In this document: positions 46,780 through 56,588 of the stretch, in pieces
Numbering within the stretch: position 1 is the first letter of the stretch
How the letters are laid out: every line of letters begins with the position of its first letter
DNA from: Nevskia sp043781855
Lineage (GTDB): Bacteria > Pseudomonadota > Gammaproteobacteria > Nevskiales > Nevskiaceae
NCBI GenBank assembly: GCA_043781855.1
Contig: JAYWBB010000134.1
Span: 97,581-161,580 of the forward strand
Length of the DNA: 64,000 nucleotides
Direction: 5' to 3'
Position numbers and translations under genes: made by a program
The notes under the pieces: generated by a model
Seen by the model: the letters and a program-made list of their open reading frames with translations, nothing else
Told to the model about the DNA's origin: nothing
Databases searched by the model: none

Positions 46780-48078
46780 ATGACGAGTTCGAGCTACAGC
46801 CTGGTCAACAATGAAACGGGCGATAAGGTCGATCTTCCCCTGGTCACTGGCAGCATGGGCCCGGCCGGCGCCGATGTCGGCAAGGTTTACGACACGCTGA
46901 ACCTGTTCACTTACGATCCCGGATTCACGTCGACCTGCTCCTGCAAAAGTGCGATTACCTACATCGACGGCGACAACGGCGTGCTGCTCTATCGCGGCTA
47001 TCCGGTCGATCAGCTCGCGAAGCACTCGACGTTTCTCGAAGTCGCCTACCTGATCCTGAACGGCGAATTGCCGACGCAGATGCAGCTCGAGAACTTCGAA
47101 AGCTCGATCCGCAAGCACACGATGATCAACGAGTCGCTGCGGCGTTTCTTCGACGGCTTCAACTACGACGCACACCCGATGGCGATGCTGACCGGCATCG
47201 TCGGCTCACTGTCGGCGTTCTATCACGACACGACCAACAACAAGGATGCGCGCCACCGGGAAATCTTCGCGCACCGCATGATCGCGAAAATCCCGACGAT
47301 CGCGGCAGCCGCGTACAAGCGCTATTTCGGCCAGCCGTTCATGTACCCGCAGAATCATCTCGACTACTGCTCGAACCTGCTCTACATGATGTTCGCAGTG
47401 CCGGCCGAGCCGTATCGCGTCGACCCGGTCGCCGCGAAGGCGCTGGACATCCTTTTCATCCTGCACGCCGATCACGAGCAGAACGCGTCGACCTCGACGG
47501 TGCGTCTCGCCGGTTCCACCGGCTGCAACCCGTATGCCGCGATCGCTTCCGGAATCGCCGCGCTCTGGGGCCCGGCTCACGGCGGCGCCAACGAGGCGGT
47601 GCTGAAAATGCTGGCCGAGATCGGCGACGTGAAGAATGTCGCGGCCTACATGAACAAGGTCAAGGACAAGAACAGCGGCGTGCGCCTGATGGGCTTCGGC
47701 CACCGTGTCTACAAGAACTTCGACCCGCGCGCCACGATCATCCGCGAGCAATGTCACAAGGTGCTCAAGCACTTCGGCAAGGAGAACGATCCGCAGCTCG
47801 AGCTCGCCCTGGAACTCGAGCGCATCGCGCTGTCCGATGACTACTTCAAGGAGCGCAAGCTCTACCCGAACGTCGACTTCTACTCGGGCATCATCTACAA
47901 GGCGCTCGGCATCCCGGTGAACATGTTCACGCCGATGTTCGCGATTGCGCGCACGGTCGGCTGGGTTGCGCACTGGAGCGAAATGACCGCCGAGCCCGGC
48001 GGCCTCAAGATCGGCCGTCCGCGGCAGGTCTATACCGGTGCGCCGACGCGCGACTACAAGCCGCTCACCGGCCGCTGA
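46780..48078 (+). CDS. gltA: citrate synthase
   Basis: Type I (hexameric gram-negative) citrate synthase, condensing acetyl-CoA from AceEF with oxaloacetate. The 432-residue protein has GDNGVLLYRGYPVDQLA, the catalytic His in LWGPAHGGANEAVLKM, GFGHRVYKNFDPRA and the catalytic Asp in NVDFYSGIIY. The ATG at 46780 (MTSSSYS) was taken after GACGGAG; earlier in-frame codons lack homology. About 205 bp separate it from the rpmE terminator region, enough for its own promoter. Confidence 0.97.
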   Translation: MTSSSYSLVNNETGDKVDLPLVTGSMGPAGADVGKVYDTLNLFTYDPGFTSTCSCKSAITYIDGDNGVLLYRGYPVDQLAKHSTFLEVAYLILNGELPTQMQLENFESSIRKHTMINESLRRFFDGFNYDAHPMAMLTGIVGSLSAFYHDTTNNKDARHREIFAHRMIAKIPTIAAAAYKRYFGQPFMYPQNHLDYCSNLLYMMFAVPAEPYRVDPVAAKALDILFILHADHEQNASTSTVRLAGSTGCNPYAAIASGIAALWGPAHGGANEAVLKMLAEIGDVKNVAAYMNKVKDKNSGVRLMGFGHRVYKNFDPRATIIREQCHKVLKHFGKENDPQLELALELERIALSDDYFKERKLYPNVDFYSGIIYKALGIPVNMFTPMFAIARTVGWVAHWSEMTAEPGGLKIGRPRQVYTGAPTRDYKPLTGR

Positions 48079-48099
48079 CCGACCACTGATACAGGCGGC

Positions 48100-48726
48100 T
48101 CACCGCGCGGCGAGGATTGTCGCCGCGTCGAGTCTGGCCAGGGCTTCGGCCTGCGCCAGCGTCAGCCGCCTGGTCGGCAGGCCGTCGGTCGGCGACAGCG
48201 GCGCGCGGCGCTGATCGTCGAGCGTGAACGTCGCGACGTCGATGCCGATGTCGCCGGCCTCGAACCGCACGAGTGGCACGGCGCTCTTGCTGCCGTCGGG
48301 GTAGCGGTAATCGCGTTCGCCCTGCAGATACGGAATGCCGTGGTCCTGCAGAAAGAAGTCGAGGGATTCCGGTTTGTCGGCAAAGGCATGCAGTTGCACG
48401 CGATGCGCCGAGGTTACCGCGCCGCTGGCCACGGCGCCGACCAGACGCGGTGCAAAGGGACCCAGCAGACGCATCGCCTGTACGGCCGCCGCGCGCAGGC
48501 GCTGCAAGTGTTCGGCGTATTCGGCGCCACCGAAAATCCGTTGATAGTCGATGACCGCCGCCTGGATGCGCCCGTTATCCGGCATTGCCGAACTCGGACC
48601 CAGCCCGAGCCGCTGCGCCGCCTTGAGCTTGGCGCTGCGGTAGTCGAGTACCGACTCCTCGCAGATGATGCGCGCAGCCTCGGCGATCCATTCTTCGGTG
48701 TCGCCAACCGCAGCCTGGCGCTTCAT
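48100..48726 (-). CDS. conserved hypothetical protein, nucleotidyltransferase-like
   Basis: A 208-residue protein, mostly helical in the first half (SAKLKAAQRLGLGP) and strand-rich after residue 105 (SAHRVQLHAFADKPESL and DHGIPYLQGERDYRY). The pattern of a VQLH-type strand, PE, and GIPY recalls a family sometimes annotated as nucleotidyltransferase-like in proteobacteria, but I cannot name catalytic residues. Its ATG shares a base with the PBP1A stop (TGATG), so it is coupled to mrcA. Confidence 0.65.
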   Translation of the reverse strand: MKRQAAVGDTEEWIAEAARIICEESVLDYRSAKLKAAQRLGLGPSSAMPDNGRIQAAVIDYQRIFGGAEYAEHLQRLRAAAVQAMRLLGPFAPRLVGAVASGAVTSAHRVQLHAFADKPESLDFFLQDHGIPYLQGERDYRYPDGSKSAVPLVRFEAGDIGIDVATFTLDDQRRAPLSPTDGLPTRRLTLAQAEALARLDAATILAAR

Positions 48727-51194
48727 CAGTAAATGTCGGCGCCGTTGGTTTCGCTGTCGCCGAAGGCGTTGCGGCCGTCGTCGCGCGGGGGAATGTGCGC
48801 GGTCTGCACGATCTCGGCCAGCGCGCCCGGCGTACCCGGTTCGACCAGCTTGCCGTTGCTCGGATTGATCGCGACCGAGGTCACGCCGCCCGGCATCGGC
48901 AGACGCTGCTGCGGCAGGCCCTTGAGCGCGGTCTTCATGAAGTCCATCCAGATCGGCACTGCCGAACGGCCGCCGACCTCGCCGCGACCGAGCGGTTTGG
49001 GCTGGTCGAAACCGACCCAGGTCACGGCGACGAGAGCGGTCGAGAAGCCGTTGAACCAGGCGTCGGTCTCGTCGTTGCTGGTGCCGGTCTTGCCGGCCAG
49101 ATCGTCCCGGCCGAGCTGCTTGACCTGTGCCGCGGTGCCCCGCGTCACTACGTCGTGCATCATGCTGGTGATGAGAAAATCGAGGTTCGCGTCGAGCACG
49201 CGCGGCGCGCGATGGCCCGGGTCGACGGAGGGCGCGACCGGCGCCGTCGGCACCGCTGGCGCCGCGTCCGGCAGCGGCGTCGCGGCGGCAATGGGCGCTG
49301 CCGAAAGATCGGCACCCGCCGCGTCGACAGCGGCGTCGCTGAACGGTGCTGGCGCCGGCACATCGCATTCCGGGCAGGCCTGCTTCGGCTCGGCGTGGAA
49401 AATTTCCTTGCCGGCGGCATTGCGGATGCTCTCGACGTAATAGGGATCGATCAGAAAACCGCCGTTCGCGAACACGCAATAGGCGCGCGCCTGTTCCATC
49501 GGCGTCAGCGCGGCACTGCCGAGCGCCATCGTCAGATCATCCGGAATGCGGTCCTTCGGAATGCCGAAGTGGCTCGCGAAATCCCTCGCGTAATTCAGGC
49601 CCACCGCCTGTGCGACACGCACCGACACCAGATTGCGCGACAGCGCCAGGGCATCGCGCAGGCGCATCGGCCCCTTGAATTTGCCCTCGTAGTTGCCGGG
49701 GCGCCAATCGTCGTCGGGATTGACGCTGGTGAAGACCACCGGCGCGTCGAGAAACACCGAGGCCGGCGTATAGCCTTTCGACAGCGCGGCGGTATACAGG
49801 AAGGGCTTGAAGCCGCTGCCGACCTGACGCCGCGCCTGCGTCACCCGGTTGAAATTGCCGAGGAAGAAATCGTACCCGCCGACCAGCGCCTGTACCGCGC
49901 CGTCGCGCGGATCGAGGGCGATGAAAGCCCCCTGCACGTCGGGAATCTGCGTCAGCCGCCAGGCGCCGCCGACTTTCGCGACACGCACGATATCGCCGGG
50001 ACGCAGCGGTTTCTTGTCCGACAGCCCGGCCCACGCGAACGCCGTCTTCGGCAGATCGACGACGCCGTCCTCGGTCTGCACGCGGATTTGTTCGGCGGCA
50101 AAGCTGAGCACCACGCCGGGAATCAGCCCGACGACCGGCGGTCGCGCATCGAGGTGGCTGCGAATCTCGGGGGCGTTCGGAGTCCTGGTCAGCAGGGGCA
50201 GCAGTTCCGATGGCAGTTTCGCCTCGGCGCCGTTGTAGCCGTGACGCTCCTCGTAGGCCAGCAGGCCGCCGCGCAACGCCGCCGTCGCCGCCTGCTGCCG
50301 CAGGGAATCGAGCGTCGTGGTGACGCTGTAGCCGTCGCTGTAGGTATTTTCCCCGTATTTCGCGTACAGCTCGGCACGAACCATTTCGGCAACGTAGCGG
50401 CCCTCGACCTCGACGTTGGTCGGATGTTCGTACGCCGTGATCGGTTCGGCCAGCGCCAGGCGGTATGGCTCGGGCGCGACGAAGCCGAGTTCGCGCATGC
50501 GACGCAGCACGTAGTCGCGACGCCCGTGAGCGCGTGCGGGATTGCTCAGCGGATTGTCGCGCGACGGTGCTTTCGGCAGGCCGGCGATCGTCGCCATCTC
50601 GCCGAGCGTCAGCTGATCGACGTCCTTGCCAAAATAGACGTGCGCAGCAGCACCCACGCCGTAAGCGCGATTGCCGAGGAATATACGGTTGAGGTAGAGC
50701 TCGAGAATCTCTTTTTTGCTGAGCTCGGTTTCGATCTTGCGTGCAAGGAAAATTTCCTTGAATTTGCGCGAGAAGCTGCGCTCGTTGGTCAGGAAGACAT
50801 TGCGCGCAAGCTGCATCGTGATCGTCGAGCCGCCCTGGCGTTTTTCGCCGGTGGTGACCAGGACAACGGCAGCCCGGACCAGGCCCGTGAAGTCGACGCC
50901 GGAATGCTCGAAGAAGCGATCGTCCTCGGCCGCCAGGAAAGCCTTGACCAGCGGTTCCGGAATCTGTTCGTAGCGCAGCGGATCGCGCCGCTCGGCGCCG
51001 AATTCGCCGATCAGCTTGCCGTCGTGCGTGTAGACGCGCAGCGGCACCCCGAGCTTGATTTCATGCAAGCTCGCCACCGACGGCAACTGCGGCGCGTAGT
51101 AGGCTTTCGCGCCGGCGAAGACGAGGAAACCCAGCACCAGCGCGGCGAACGGCAGGCCGGCCAGAATCGATGCCGCACGTAGATAAGAATTCAA
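48726..51194 (-). CDS. mrcA: penicillin-binding protein 1A (class A)
   Basis: A bifunctional peptidoglycan glycosyltransferase/transpeptidase. The 822-residue protein has one N-terminal membrane anchor. The glycosyltransferase domain has EDDRFFEHSGVDFTGLVRA and GGSTITMQLARNVFL. An OB-like insert follows, then a transpeptidase domain with SGFK (SxxK), SRN (SxN) and KTGTS. A Pro/Ala-rich insert of ~60 residues precedes the final helices. It is divergent from pilM, the standard ponA-pil arrangement. Confidence 0.95.
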   Translation of the reverse strand: MNSYLRAASILAGLPFAALVLGFLVFAGAKAYYAPQLPSVASLHEIKLGVPLRVYTHDGKLIGEFGAERRDPLRYEQIPEPLVKAFLAAEDDRFFEHSGVDFTGLVRAAVVLVTTGEKRQGGSTITMQLARNVFLTNERSFSRKFKEIFLARKIETELSKKEILELYLNRIFLGNRAYGVGAAAHVYFGKDVDQLTLGEMATIAGLPKAPSRDNPLSNPARAHGRRDYVLRRMRELGFVAPEPYRLALAEPITAYEHPTNVEVEGRYVAEMVRAELYAKYGENTYSDGYSVTTTLDSLRQQAATAALRGGLLAYEERHGYNGAEAKLPSELLPLLTRTPNAPEIRSHLDARPPVVGLIPGVVLSFAAEQIRVQTEDGVVDLPKTAFAWAGLSDKKPLRPGDIVRVAKVGGAWRLTQIPDVQGAFIALDPRDGAVQALVGGYDFFLGNFNRVTQARRQVGSGFKPFLYTAALSKGYTPASVFLDAPVVFTSVNPDDDWRPGNYEGKFKGPMRLRDALALSRNLVSVRVAQAVGLNYARDFASHFGIPKDRIPDDLTMALGSAALTPMEQARAYCVFANGGFLIDPYYVESIRNAAGKEIFHAEPKQACPECDVPAPAPFSDAAVDAAGADLSAAPIAAATPLPDAAPAVPTAPVAPSVDPGHRAPRVLDANLDFLITSMMHDVVTRGTAAQVKQLGRDDLAGKTGTSNDETDAWFNGFSTALVAVTWVGFDQPKPLGRGEVGGRSAVPIWMDFMKTALKGLPQQRLPMPGGVTSVAINPSNGKLVEPGTPGALAEIVQTAHIPPRDDGRNAFGDSETNGADIY

Positions 51195-51277
51195 ACCGGA
51201 CCCTCTTCACTTGCTTTCCGTGCCATTCATCGTCCGCTTTAGGACTTCTATCAGGCACTTAAGGACACAAGTTATTG

Positions 51278-51305
51278 TTGCGTCGTAAAAAACATGGGCT
51301 ATATT
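51278..51305 (+). promoter_or_regulatory. possible promoter of the pilMNOPQ operon
   Basis: TTGCGT (51278-51283) and TATATT (51300-51305) are spaced by 16 bp, 115 bp upstream of the pilM ATG, in the AT-rich part of the mrcA-pilM gap. Sigma-70 type by pattern only. Confidence 0.5.
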
Positions 51306-51420
51306 AAGACCTGCCCGAAACAGAGTCATCAATAAGTACCATCGAGCGGTTCGGGCGCTGTCAGGGCGTTGTGCGGCAGAGCCGACGGGGGCTCTCCATC
51401 TGGGGTGTGCGAGGGGGCCT

Positions 51421-52506
51421 ATGTCCATCAAGCAGGCGCTGTTCGGCGGGGGGAGCCGTGAGCTTATCGGTCTGGATATTTCGTCCAGCGCCGTGAAATT
51501 GCTCGAATTGAGCCGGCGTGGCGATCGCTACGCGGTCGAGGCTTATGCGGTTGAGCCGCTACCCCCCAACATCATCAACGACAAGCAGATCACCGACCCG
51601 CGCGCGGTGGGCGAGGTCATCGCTCGCGCCGTGAATCGTGCCGGCACCCGCACCAAAAACGTGGCGGTTGCGGTGTCCGGCTCGTCGGTCATCACCAAGA
51701 TCATCGGCATGCCGTCGTCGTTGAAGGAAAACGACATGGAAGAGCAGATCAAGGCCGAGGCCGATCAATACATTCCGTATCCGATCGAGGACGTCAACCT
51801 CGACTTCCAGGTGCTCGGCCCGTCGGCGCGCGAGAAGGATTCCGTCGACGTGCTGCTCGCGGCCTGCCGCCGGGAGCAGGTCGACCAGCGCATCGCCGCC
51901 CTCGAAATCGCCGGGCTGAAGCCGCTGGTCGTCGATATCGAAGCCTATGCGCTCGAAAACGCCTGCCAGTTCCTGTATCACCAGATGCCGGCCGGCGGCG
52001 TAGGCAAGACCATTGCGGTGGTCGATCTCGGCGCCTCCACCACTTCACTCCTGGTCCTGCACGACCAGCAAACCGTCTACACGCGTGATCAGACTTTCGG
52101 GGGCAAGCAGCTGACCGAGGACATCATGCGGTTCTACGGCATGAGCTACGAGGAAGCCGGCAAAGCCAAGCGTTTCGGCAAGCTGCCGGAAAATTACGAA
52201 ACCGAAGTGCTCGGCCATTTCATCGCCGACATGGCCCAGCAGATCGACCGCTCGCTGCAGTTCTTCTTCGCCGCCGCGTCGAGCCACAACACGATCGACC
52301 AGATGATCCTCGCCGGCGGCTGCGCGCATATTCCGGGCATCGATGCGGCGATCAGCCAGCGTCTGAAGATTCCCTGCGTCGTCGCGCAGCCGTTCTCGAA
52401 AATGTCCGTCGCTTCGCGCGCCCGCCCTTCGCAACTGGCACAGGACGAGGCCTCGATGCTGATCGCCGCCGGCCTCGCCATCCGCGCCTTCGACGAGGAG
52501 GCCTGA
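51421..52506 (+). CDS. pilM: type IV pilus assembly protein PilM
   Basis: A cytoplasmic actin-like ATPase that binds the N-terminus of PilN and links the inner-membrane platform to the motor. The 361-residue protein has LIGLDISSSAVKLLELSRRG, VVDLGASTTSLLVLHDQQ and LAGGCAHIPGI, the actin-fold motifs. It is the first gene of pilMNOPQ; pilN starts 3 bp after it. Confidence 0.96.
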   Translation: MSIKQALFGGGSRELIGLDISSSAVKLLELSRRGDRYAVEAYAVEPLPPNIINDKQITDPRAVGEVIARAVNRAGTRTKNVAVAVSGSSVITKIIGMPSSLKENDMEEQIKAEADQYIPYPIEDVNLDFQVLGPSAREKDSVDVLLAACRREQVDQRIAALEIAGLKPLVVDIEAYALENACQFLYHQMPAGGVGKTIAVVDLGASTTSLLVLHDQQTVYTRDQTFGGKQLTEDIMRFYGMSYEEAGKAKRFGKLPENYETEVLGHFIADMAQQIDRSLQFFFAAASSHNTIDQMILAGGCAHIPGIDAAISQRLKIPCVVAQPFSKMSVASRARPSQLAQDEASMLIAAGLAIRAFDEEA

Positions 52507-52509
52507 ATC

Positions 52510-53097
52510 ATGGCCACCCGCATAAACCTCCTCGACTGGCGCGCCGAACGGCGTGCGCAGCGCAAGAAAAAATTCCTGTCATTGCTCGGCCTCAGCGCCG
52601 GAGCCAGCCTCGCCTTGCTCGGTCTTGGCTATGTCACGGTGCAGCATTCGGTCGAGAGTCAGCACGGGCGCAACGAATTCCTGACGGCCCAGATTACCGA
52701 TCTGGACAAGCAGATCAAGGAAATCCAGGAACTCGAGAAGGTCAAGCAGAACCTGCTGGCGCGCATGCGCGTGATCGAGCAGTTGCAGCAGAGCCGCTCG
52801 GCCACGGTGCATTTCTTCGACGAAATCGTCAACACGATTCCCGACGGCGTGTTCCTTACTTCGGTGAAGCAGAACGGCCAGAACGTGACCATCGATGGCA
52901 TCGCCGAATCCAGCGGTCGCATCTCGACTTACCTGAAGAACCTCGATTCCTCGCCGTGGTTCAAGGATCCGAAGCTGGTGGTGATCAAGACCGGCGAGAA
53001 GAACAAGCAGCGCAACAGCGAATTCACGCTGCAGGTGACGAACCTGACCAAGGCTTCCGACGAAGCCAAACCGGCCCGCGCCGAGGTGACGCAGTGA
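52510..53097 (+). CDS. pilN: type IV pilus assembly protein PilN
   Basis: An inner-membrane protein of the alignment complex. The 195-residue product starts MATRINLLDWRAERR, the conserved cytoplasmic INLL motif that PilM binds. One membrane helix (residues ~24-42), a coiled coil and a periplasmic ferredoxin-like domain follow. Its stop overlaps the GTG start of pilO. Confidence 0.95.
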   Translation: MATRINLLDWRAERRAQRKKKFLSLLGLSAGASLALLGLGYVTVQHSVESQHGRNEFLTAQITDLDKQIKEIQELEKVKQNLLARMRVIEQLQQSRSATVHFFDEIVNTIPDGVFLTSVKQNGQNVTIDGIAESSGRISTYLKNLDSSPWFKDPKLVVIKTGEKNKQRNSEFTLQVTNLTKASDEAKPARAEVTQ

Positions 53098-53762
53098 ACG
53101 TCCAGGAAGTCTTCGCCGAACTGCAAGGCCTGGATATCCAGAACCCGGGCGCCTGGCCGCAGTGGGCCCATATCGCTGCTGTTTCCGTGATTGCGCTCGC
53201 GATCCTCGGCGGCGGCAGCTATGGGCTGATCAAGCCGGAGTACGAAGCGCTCGATGTCGAGCGCCAGAAAGAACAGACCTTACGCACGGAGTTCGAGCGC
53301 AAACAGAAGAAAGTTGCCGCGCTCGACGCTTACAAGGCGCAGCTCGAAACCATGGAGCGCGACTTCGGCGCAATGCTGCGCCAGCTTCCGAGCAAGACCG
53401 AGGTCGAGAACCTGCTGAACGACATCTCGCAGACGCGCGTGGCGTCGAGCCTGGAGGAAGAGTTGTTCCAGCCACAGGCAGAAATTCCGCGCGAGTTCTA
53501 CGCGGAGATTCCACACCGGATCGTCGTCACCGGCAACTATCACCAGATGGGCGCCTTCGTCGGCGGCGTCGCAGCACTGCCGCGCATCGTCACGATCGAC
53601 GAAGTCGAGATCAAGCCAGCCACCGCGACTCCCGGCCAGCAGGGGCAGTCGTTCGGCAAGGGCGCACTGCGCATGAGCGCGCTGGCCAAGACCTACCGCT
53701 ATCTCGACGCCAACGAGATCACCGCTACCAAGCCGGCCGCGAAAGGCGGCGCTCAGCCATGA
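53094..53762 (+). CDS. pilO: type IV pilus assembly protein PilO
   Basis: The PilN partner in the inner-membrane alignment complex. The 222-residue protein starts at GTG 53094 (GTGA overlap with pilN) with MNVQEVFAELQGLD. It has a single membrane helix (IAAVSVIALAILGGGSYGLI), a coiled coil, and a C-terminal domain with FYAEIPHRIVVTGNYHQMGAF. The order pilN-pilO and overlaps point to tight coupling. Confidence 0.95.
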   Translation: MNVQEVFAELQGLDIQNPGAWPQWAHIAAVSVIALAILGGGSYGLIKPEYEALDVERQKEQTLRTEFERKQKKVAALDAYKAQLETMERDFGAMLRQLPSKTEVENLLNDISQTRVASSLEEELFQPQAEIPREFYAEIPHRIVVTGNYHQMGAFVGGVAALPRIVTIDEVEIKPATATPGQQGQSFGKGALRMSALAKTYRYLDANEITATKPAAKGGAQP

Positions 53763-54286
53763 ACGCGCATCGAACCCTCGTCGGCGGCCTCGCACTGCTC
53801 GCAACACTCGCCCTCGGCGCCTGCACGCCGAATACGCAGGATCTTCAGCGCTACGTCGACGAGGTCAAGGCGCGCAAGACCACGCAGATCGAGCCGATCC
53901 CGCAGATGAAACAGTACGAGGCTTACGCCTATGTTCCGGAGGATCGTCGCGATCCCTTCGTCGCCACATTGCCGCAGCGCGGCCGCAGCGAGGGACTTGA
54001 CGCTGGCGCCGTGCGGCCGGATCTGAACCGGCCCAAGGAGCCGCTCGAGGAATTTCCGATCGACTCGCTGCGGCTGGTCGGGGTCATCACGTTCAACAAC
54101 AGGAACTACGCGATGATCAAGGCGCCCGACGCGGTGATCCACCGCGTCACGCTCGGCGATCACCTCGGCCAGAACTACGGAAAGATCACCAAGGTCTCCG
54201 AAGCCGAAGTCAGCATGACCGAAATCATTCCCGACGGATTCGGCGGTTTCATCGAACGGCCGGCATCGCTGGCTTCCGCCGAATAA
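53759..54286 (+). CDS. pilP: type IV pilus lipoprotein PilP
   Basis: An inner-membrane lipoprotein that contacts the PilNO complex and the PilQ secretin. The 175-residue protein has a lipobox (LALGAC, residues 17-22), a low-complexity linker and a beta-domain with PIDSLRLVGVITFNNRNYAM and GDHLGQNYGKI. It overlaps pilO by ATGA. Confidence 0.95.
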   Translation: MNAHRTLVGGLALLATLALGACTPNTQDLQRYVDEVKARKTTQIEPIPQMKQYEAYAYVPEDRRDPFVATLPQRGRSEGLDAGAVRPDLNRPKEPLEEFPIDSLRLVGVITFNNRNYAMIKAPDAVIHRVTLGDHLGQNYGKITKVSEAEVSMTEIIPDGFGGFIERPASLASAE

Positions 54287-54314
54287 GCAGTCGAACCCAT
54301 ACCGGAGCGCAACG

Positions 54315-56513
54315 ATGTTCATTCATACCCATAAGCGAGCGGGAACGGCCGGTTCGGTTCGCGTCCTGCGCCTGCTGGCGCTCGCCGCTGCGGCGCTGTC
54401 GATTCCGATGACGGTCTTCAGCCTGCCAGCGCGAGCCGAGCAGGTTCGTTCGCTTCAGGCGATGGACTTCGTCGCGCTCGACGGCGACCGCGTGCTGCTG
54501 ACTCTGACGCTATCGTCCGCCGCGCCGGAACCGGTCGTGTTCACCATCGACAAACCGGCGCGCCTGTCGCTCGACCTTCCCGATACTTCGCTGGCGCTCG
54601 GCGAGCGATATCGCAAGGTCAACGTCGGCCTGGTGCGCTCGATCGCTGCCGCTGAGGCGAAAGGCCGCTCGCGCATCGTCGTCGAGCTGTCGCAGCTCAC
54701 GGCGCACACGGTGCGCGTCGACGGCAACAAGGTTTTTCTCGAACTCGCGGGCGCGGGCGGCACGCGGACTGCGGCGGCGACGCCACCGGCGAGTGGCGCG
54801 GCCGCAGCGCCGGCCAATGCCAGTACCGCAGCCGCAGCAGCACCTCCGACACAGGGTCTGGTCAGCAACATCGACTTCCGCCGCGGCGAAAAAGGCGAAG
54901 GCCGCGTGCTGGTAACGCTGGCCGATGCGCGCAGCGCAGTCGATGTCCGTGAAGAAGGCGGCAAGATCATCGCCCGCATCCGCAACGCCAGCCTGCCGGA
55001 ACGCCTTGCCAAGCGCCTCGACGTGCTCGACTTCGCGACACCGGTGAAATTCATCGACGCCAGCCGCGACGGCTCGGGCACGCAGATCGTGGTGACGCCG
55101 ATCGCCGCCGGCGACTTCGAGCAGGTCGCCTACCAGTCAGGCAATACCTTCACGCTGGAACTCCAGCCGATTTCACAGGACAAGCTGGACGAGCGCAAGA
55201 AGAACGAGCCGCAGTACACCGGCGAGCGCATCAGCTTGTCATTCCAGAGCGTCGATATCCGCTCGCTCCTGCAGATCATCGCGGATGTGGCGCAGACCAA
55301 CATGGTGGTCAGCGATTCGGTCAACGGCCAGATCGCGATGCGCCTGCAGAACGTGCCCTGGGATCAGGCGCTGGACATCATCCTGCGCACCAAGGGCCTC
55401 GGCCAGCGCCGGCAGGGCAACGTGATTCTCGTCGCGCCGCTCGACGAGCTCGCCGCGCGCGAAAAAGCCGAACTCGAAACCGAGAAACAGAAAGTGCAGC
55501 TTGCGCCGCTGCGCTCGGAGATCATCCAGGTCAATTACGCGAAGGCGACGGAACTCGCGACGCTGATCAAGTCGCGCGAGAATTCGATCCTGTCGGCGCG
55601 CGGCAGCGTCACGGTCGACGAGCGCACCAACACCCTGCTGGTGCTGGAAACGCGCGACAAGCTGACCGAAATCCGCTCGCTCGTGCAGCGTCTCGACATC
55701 CCGGTGCGGCAGGTGCTGATCGAGTCGCGCATCGTGGTCGCGCGCTCGACCTTCGACCGCGAGTTCGGCGTGCGCCTCGGCATCACCGGCATCCGCGCCA
55801 GCGGCAGCAGTGGCCTGGTCACGACCTCGGGCACCAATGTCGCGACCAACACCACCGTGTCGAACACGATCGCCACGGGCAACAATCAGCAGTCGATCGT
55901 TGGTGCGCTGGCCAATCGTTACAACGTCAACCTGCCGGTGGCGAGCCCGGCCGGCAGTCTGGCACTCGCGATCCTCGGCAAGAACTCGCTGATCGATCTC
56001 GAACTCTCCGCGCTGCAATCCGAGGGCAAGGGCGAGGTGATATCCAGCCCGCGCGTGATCACCGCCAACGGCAAGCAGGCCTCGATCGAGCAGGGTGTCG
56101 AAATCCCGTATCAGAACTCCACCAGCAGCGGCGCCACTGCGGTGCAGTTCAAGAAGGCGGTGCTCAGCTTGAACGTCACGCCGCAGATCACGCCGGACAA
56201 TCGCGTGATCATGGATCTCGCGGTCAACAACGACAGCCGCGGCCAGGACATCAACACCGGCACCGGCGGCACCGCACCTTCGATCGACACCCGCAAGGTC
56301 AATACGCAGGTCCTCGTCGACAATGGCCAGACCGTCGTCCTCGGCGGCATCTACGAGCAGACCAACAACGATCTGGTCACGAAGGTGCCGCTGCTCGGCG
56401 ATGTGCCTATTCTCGGCGCGCTGTTCCGGACCAAAACGCGGATCGCGAACAAGACCGAACTGCTGATCTTCATCACGCCGAAGATTCTCAGCGAGGGCTT
56501 GAAGGTCAACTGA
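54315..56513 (+). CDS. pilQ: type IV pilus secretin PilQ
   Basis: The outer-membrane secretin through which the pilus exits. The 732-residue protein has a signal peptide, two AMIN domains (peptidoglycan binding, residues ~42-150 and ~185-290), a secretin short domain (ISLSFQSVDIRSLLQIIADV), an N1 domain and the secretin barrel with VISSPRVITANGKQASIEQG and VPLLGDVPILGALFR. A terminator follows directly. Confidence 0.96.
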   Translation: MFIHTHKRAGTAGSVRVLRLLALAAAALSIPMTVFSLPARAEQVRSLQAMDFVALDGDRVLLTLTLSSAAPEPVVFTIDKPARLSLDLPDTSLALGERYRKVNVGLVRSIAAAEAKGRSRIVVELSQLTAHTVRVDGNKVFLELAGAGGTRTAAATPPASGAAAAPANASTAAAAAPPTQGLVSNIDFRRGEKGEGRVLVTLADARSAVDVREEGGKIIARIRNASLPERLAKRLDVLDFATPVKFIDASRDGSGTQIVVTPIAAGDFEQVAYQSGNTFTLELQPISQDKLDERKKNEPQYTGERISLSFQSVDIRSLLQIIADVAQTNMVVSDSVNGQIAMRLQNVPWDQALDIILRTKGLGQRRQGNVILVAPLDELAAREKAELETEKQKVQLAPLRSEIIQVNYAKATELATLIKSRENSILSARGSVTVDERTNTLLVLETRDKLTEIRSLVQRLDIPVRQVLIESRIVVARSTFDREFGVRLGITGIRASGSSGLVTTSGTNVATNTTVSNTIATGNNQQSIVGALANRYNVNLPVASPAGSLALAILGKNSLIDLELSALQSEGKGEVISSPRVITANGKQASIEQGVEIPYQNSTSSGATAVQFKKAVLSLNVTPQITPDNRVIMDLAVNNDSRGQDINTGTGGTAPSIDTRKVNTQVLVDNGQTVVLGGIYEQTNNDLVTKVPLLGDVPILGALFRTKTRIANKTELLIFITPKILSEGLKVN

Positions 56514-56532
56514 GTTTCCCGATGCTCAATAG

Positions 56533-56568
56533 AATCAGTGTCGGTTTCCCAGCCGACACTGATTTTTT
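56533..56568 (+). terminator. terminator between pilQ and aroK
   Basis: ATCAGTGTCGG (56534-56544) and CCGACACTGAT (56553-56563) form a perfect 11-bp stem followed by TTTTTT. It ends 20 bp before the aroK start, so aroK must be read through or have its own start in this gap. Confidence 0.9.
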
Positions 56569-56588
56569 ATGTCCAGCGGTTCATCTTC

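Noticed and set aside
48795..51182. 795-codon frame antisense to PBP1A
   Set aside because: Shadow of mrcA with no recognisable domain.
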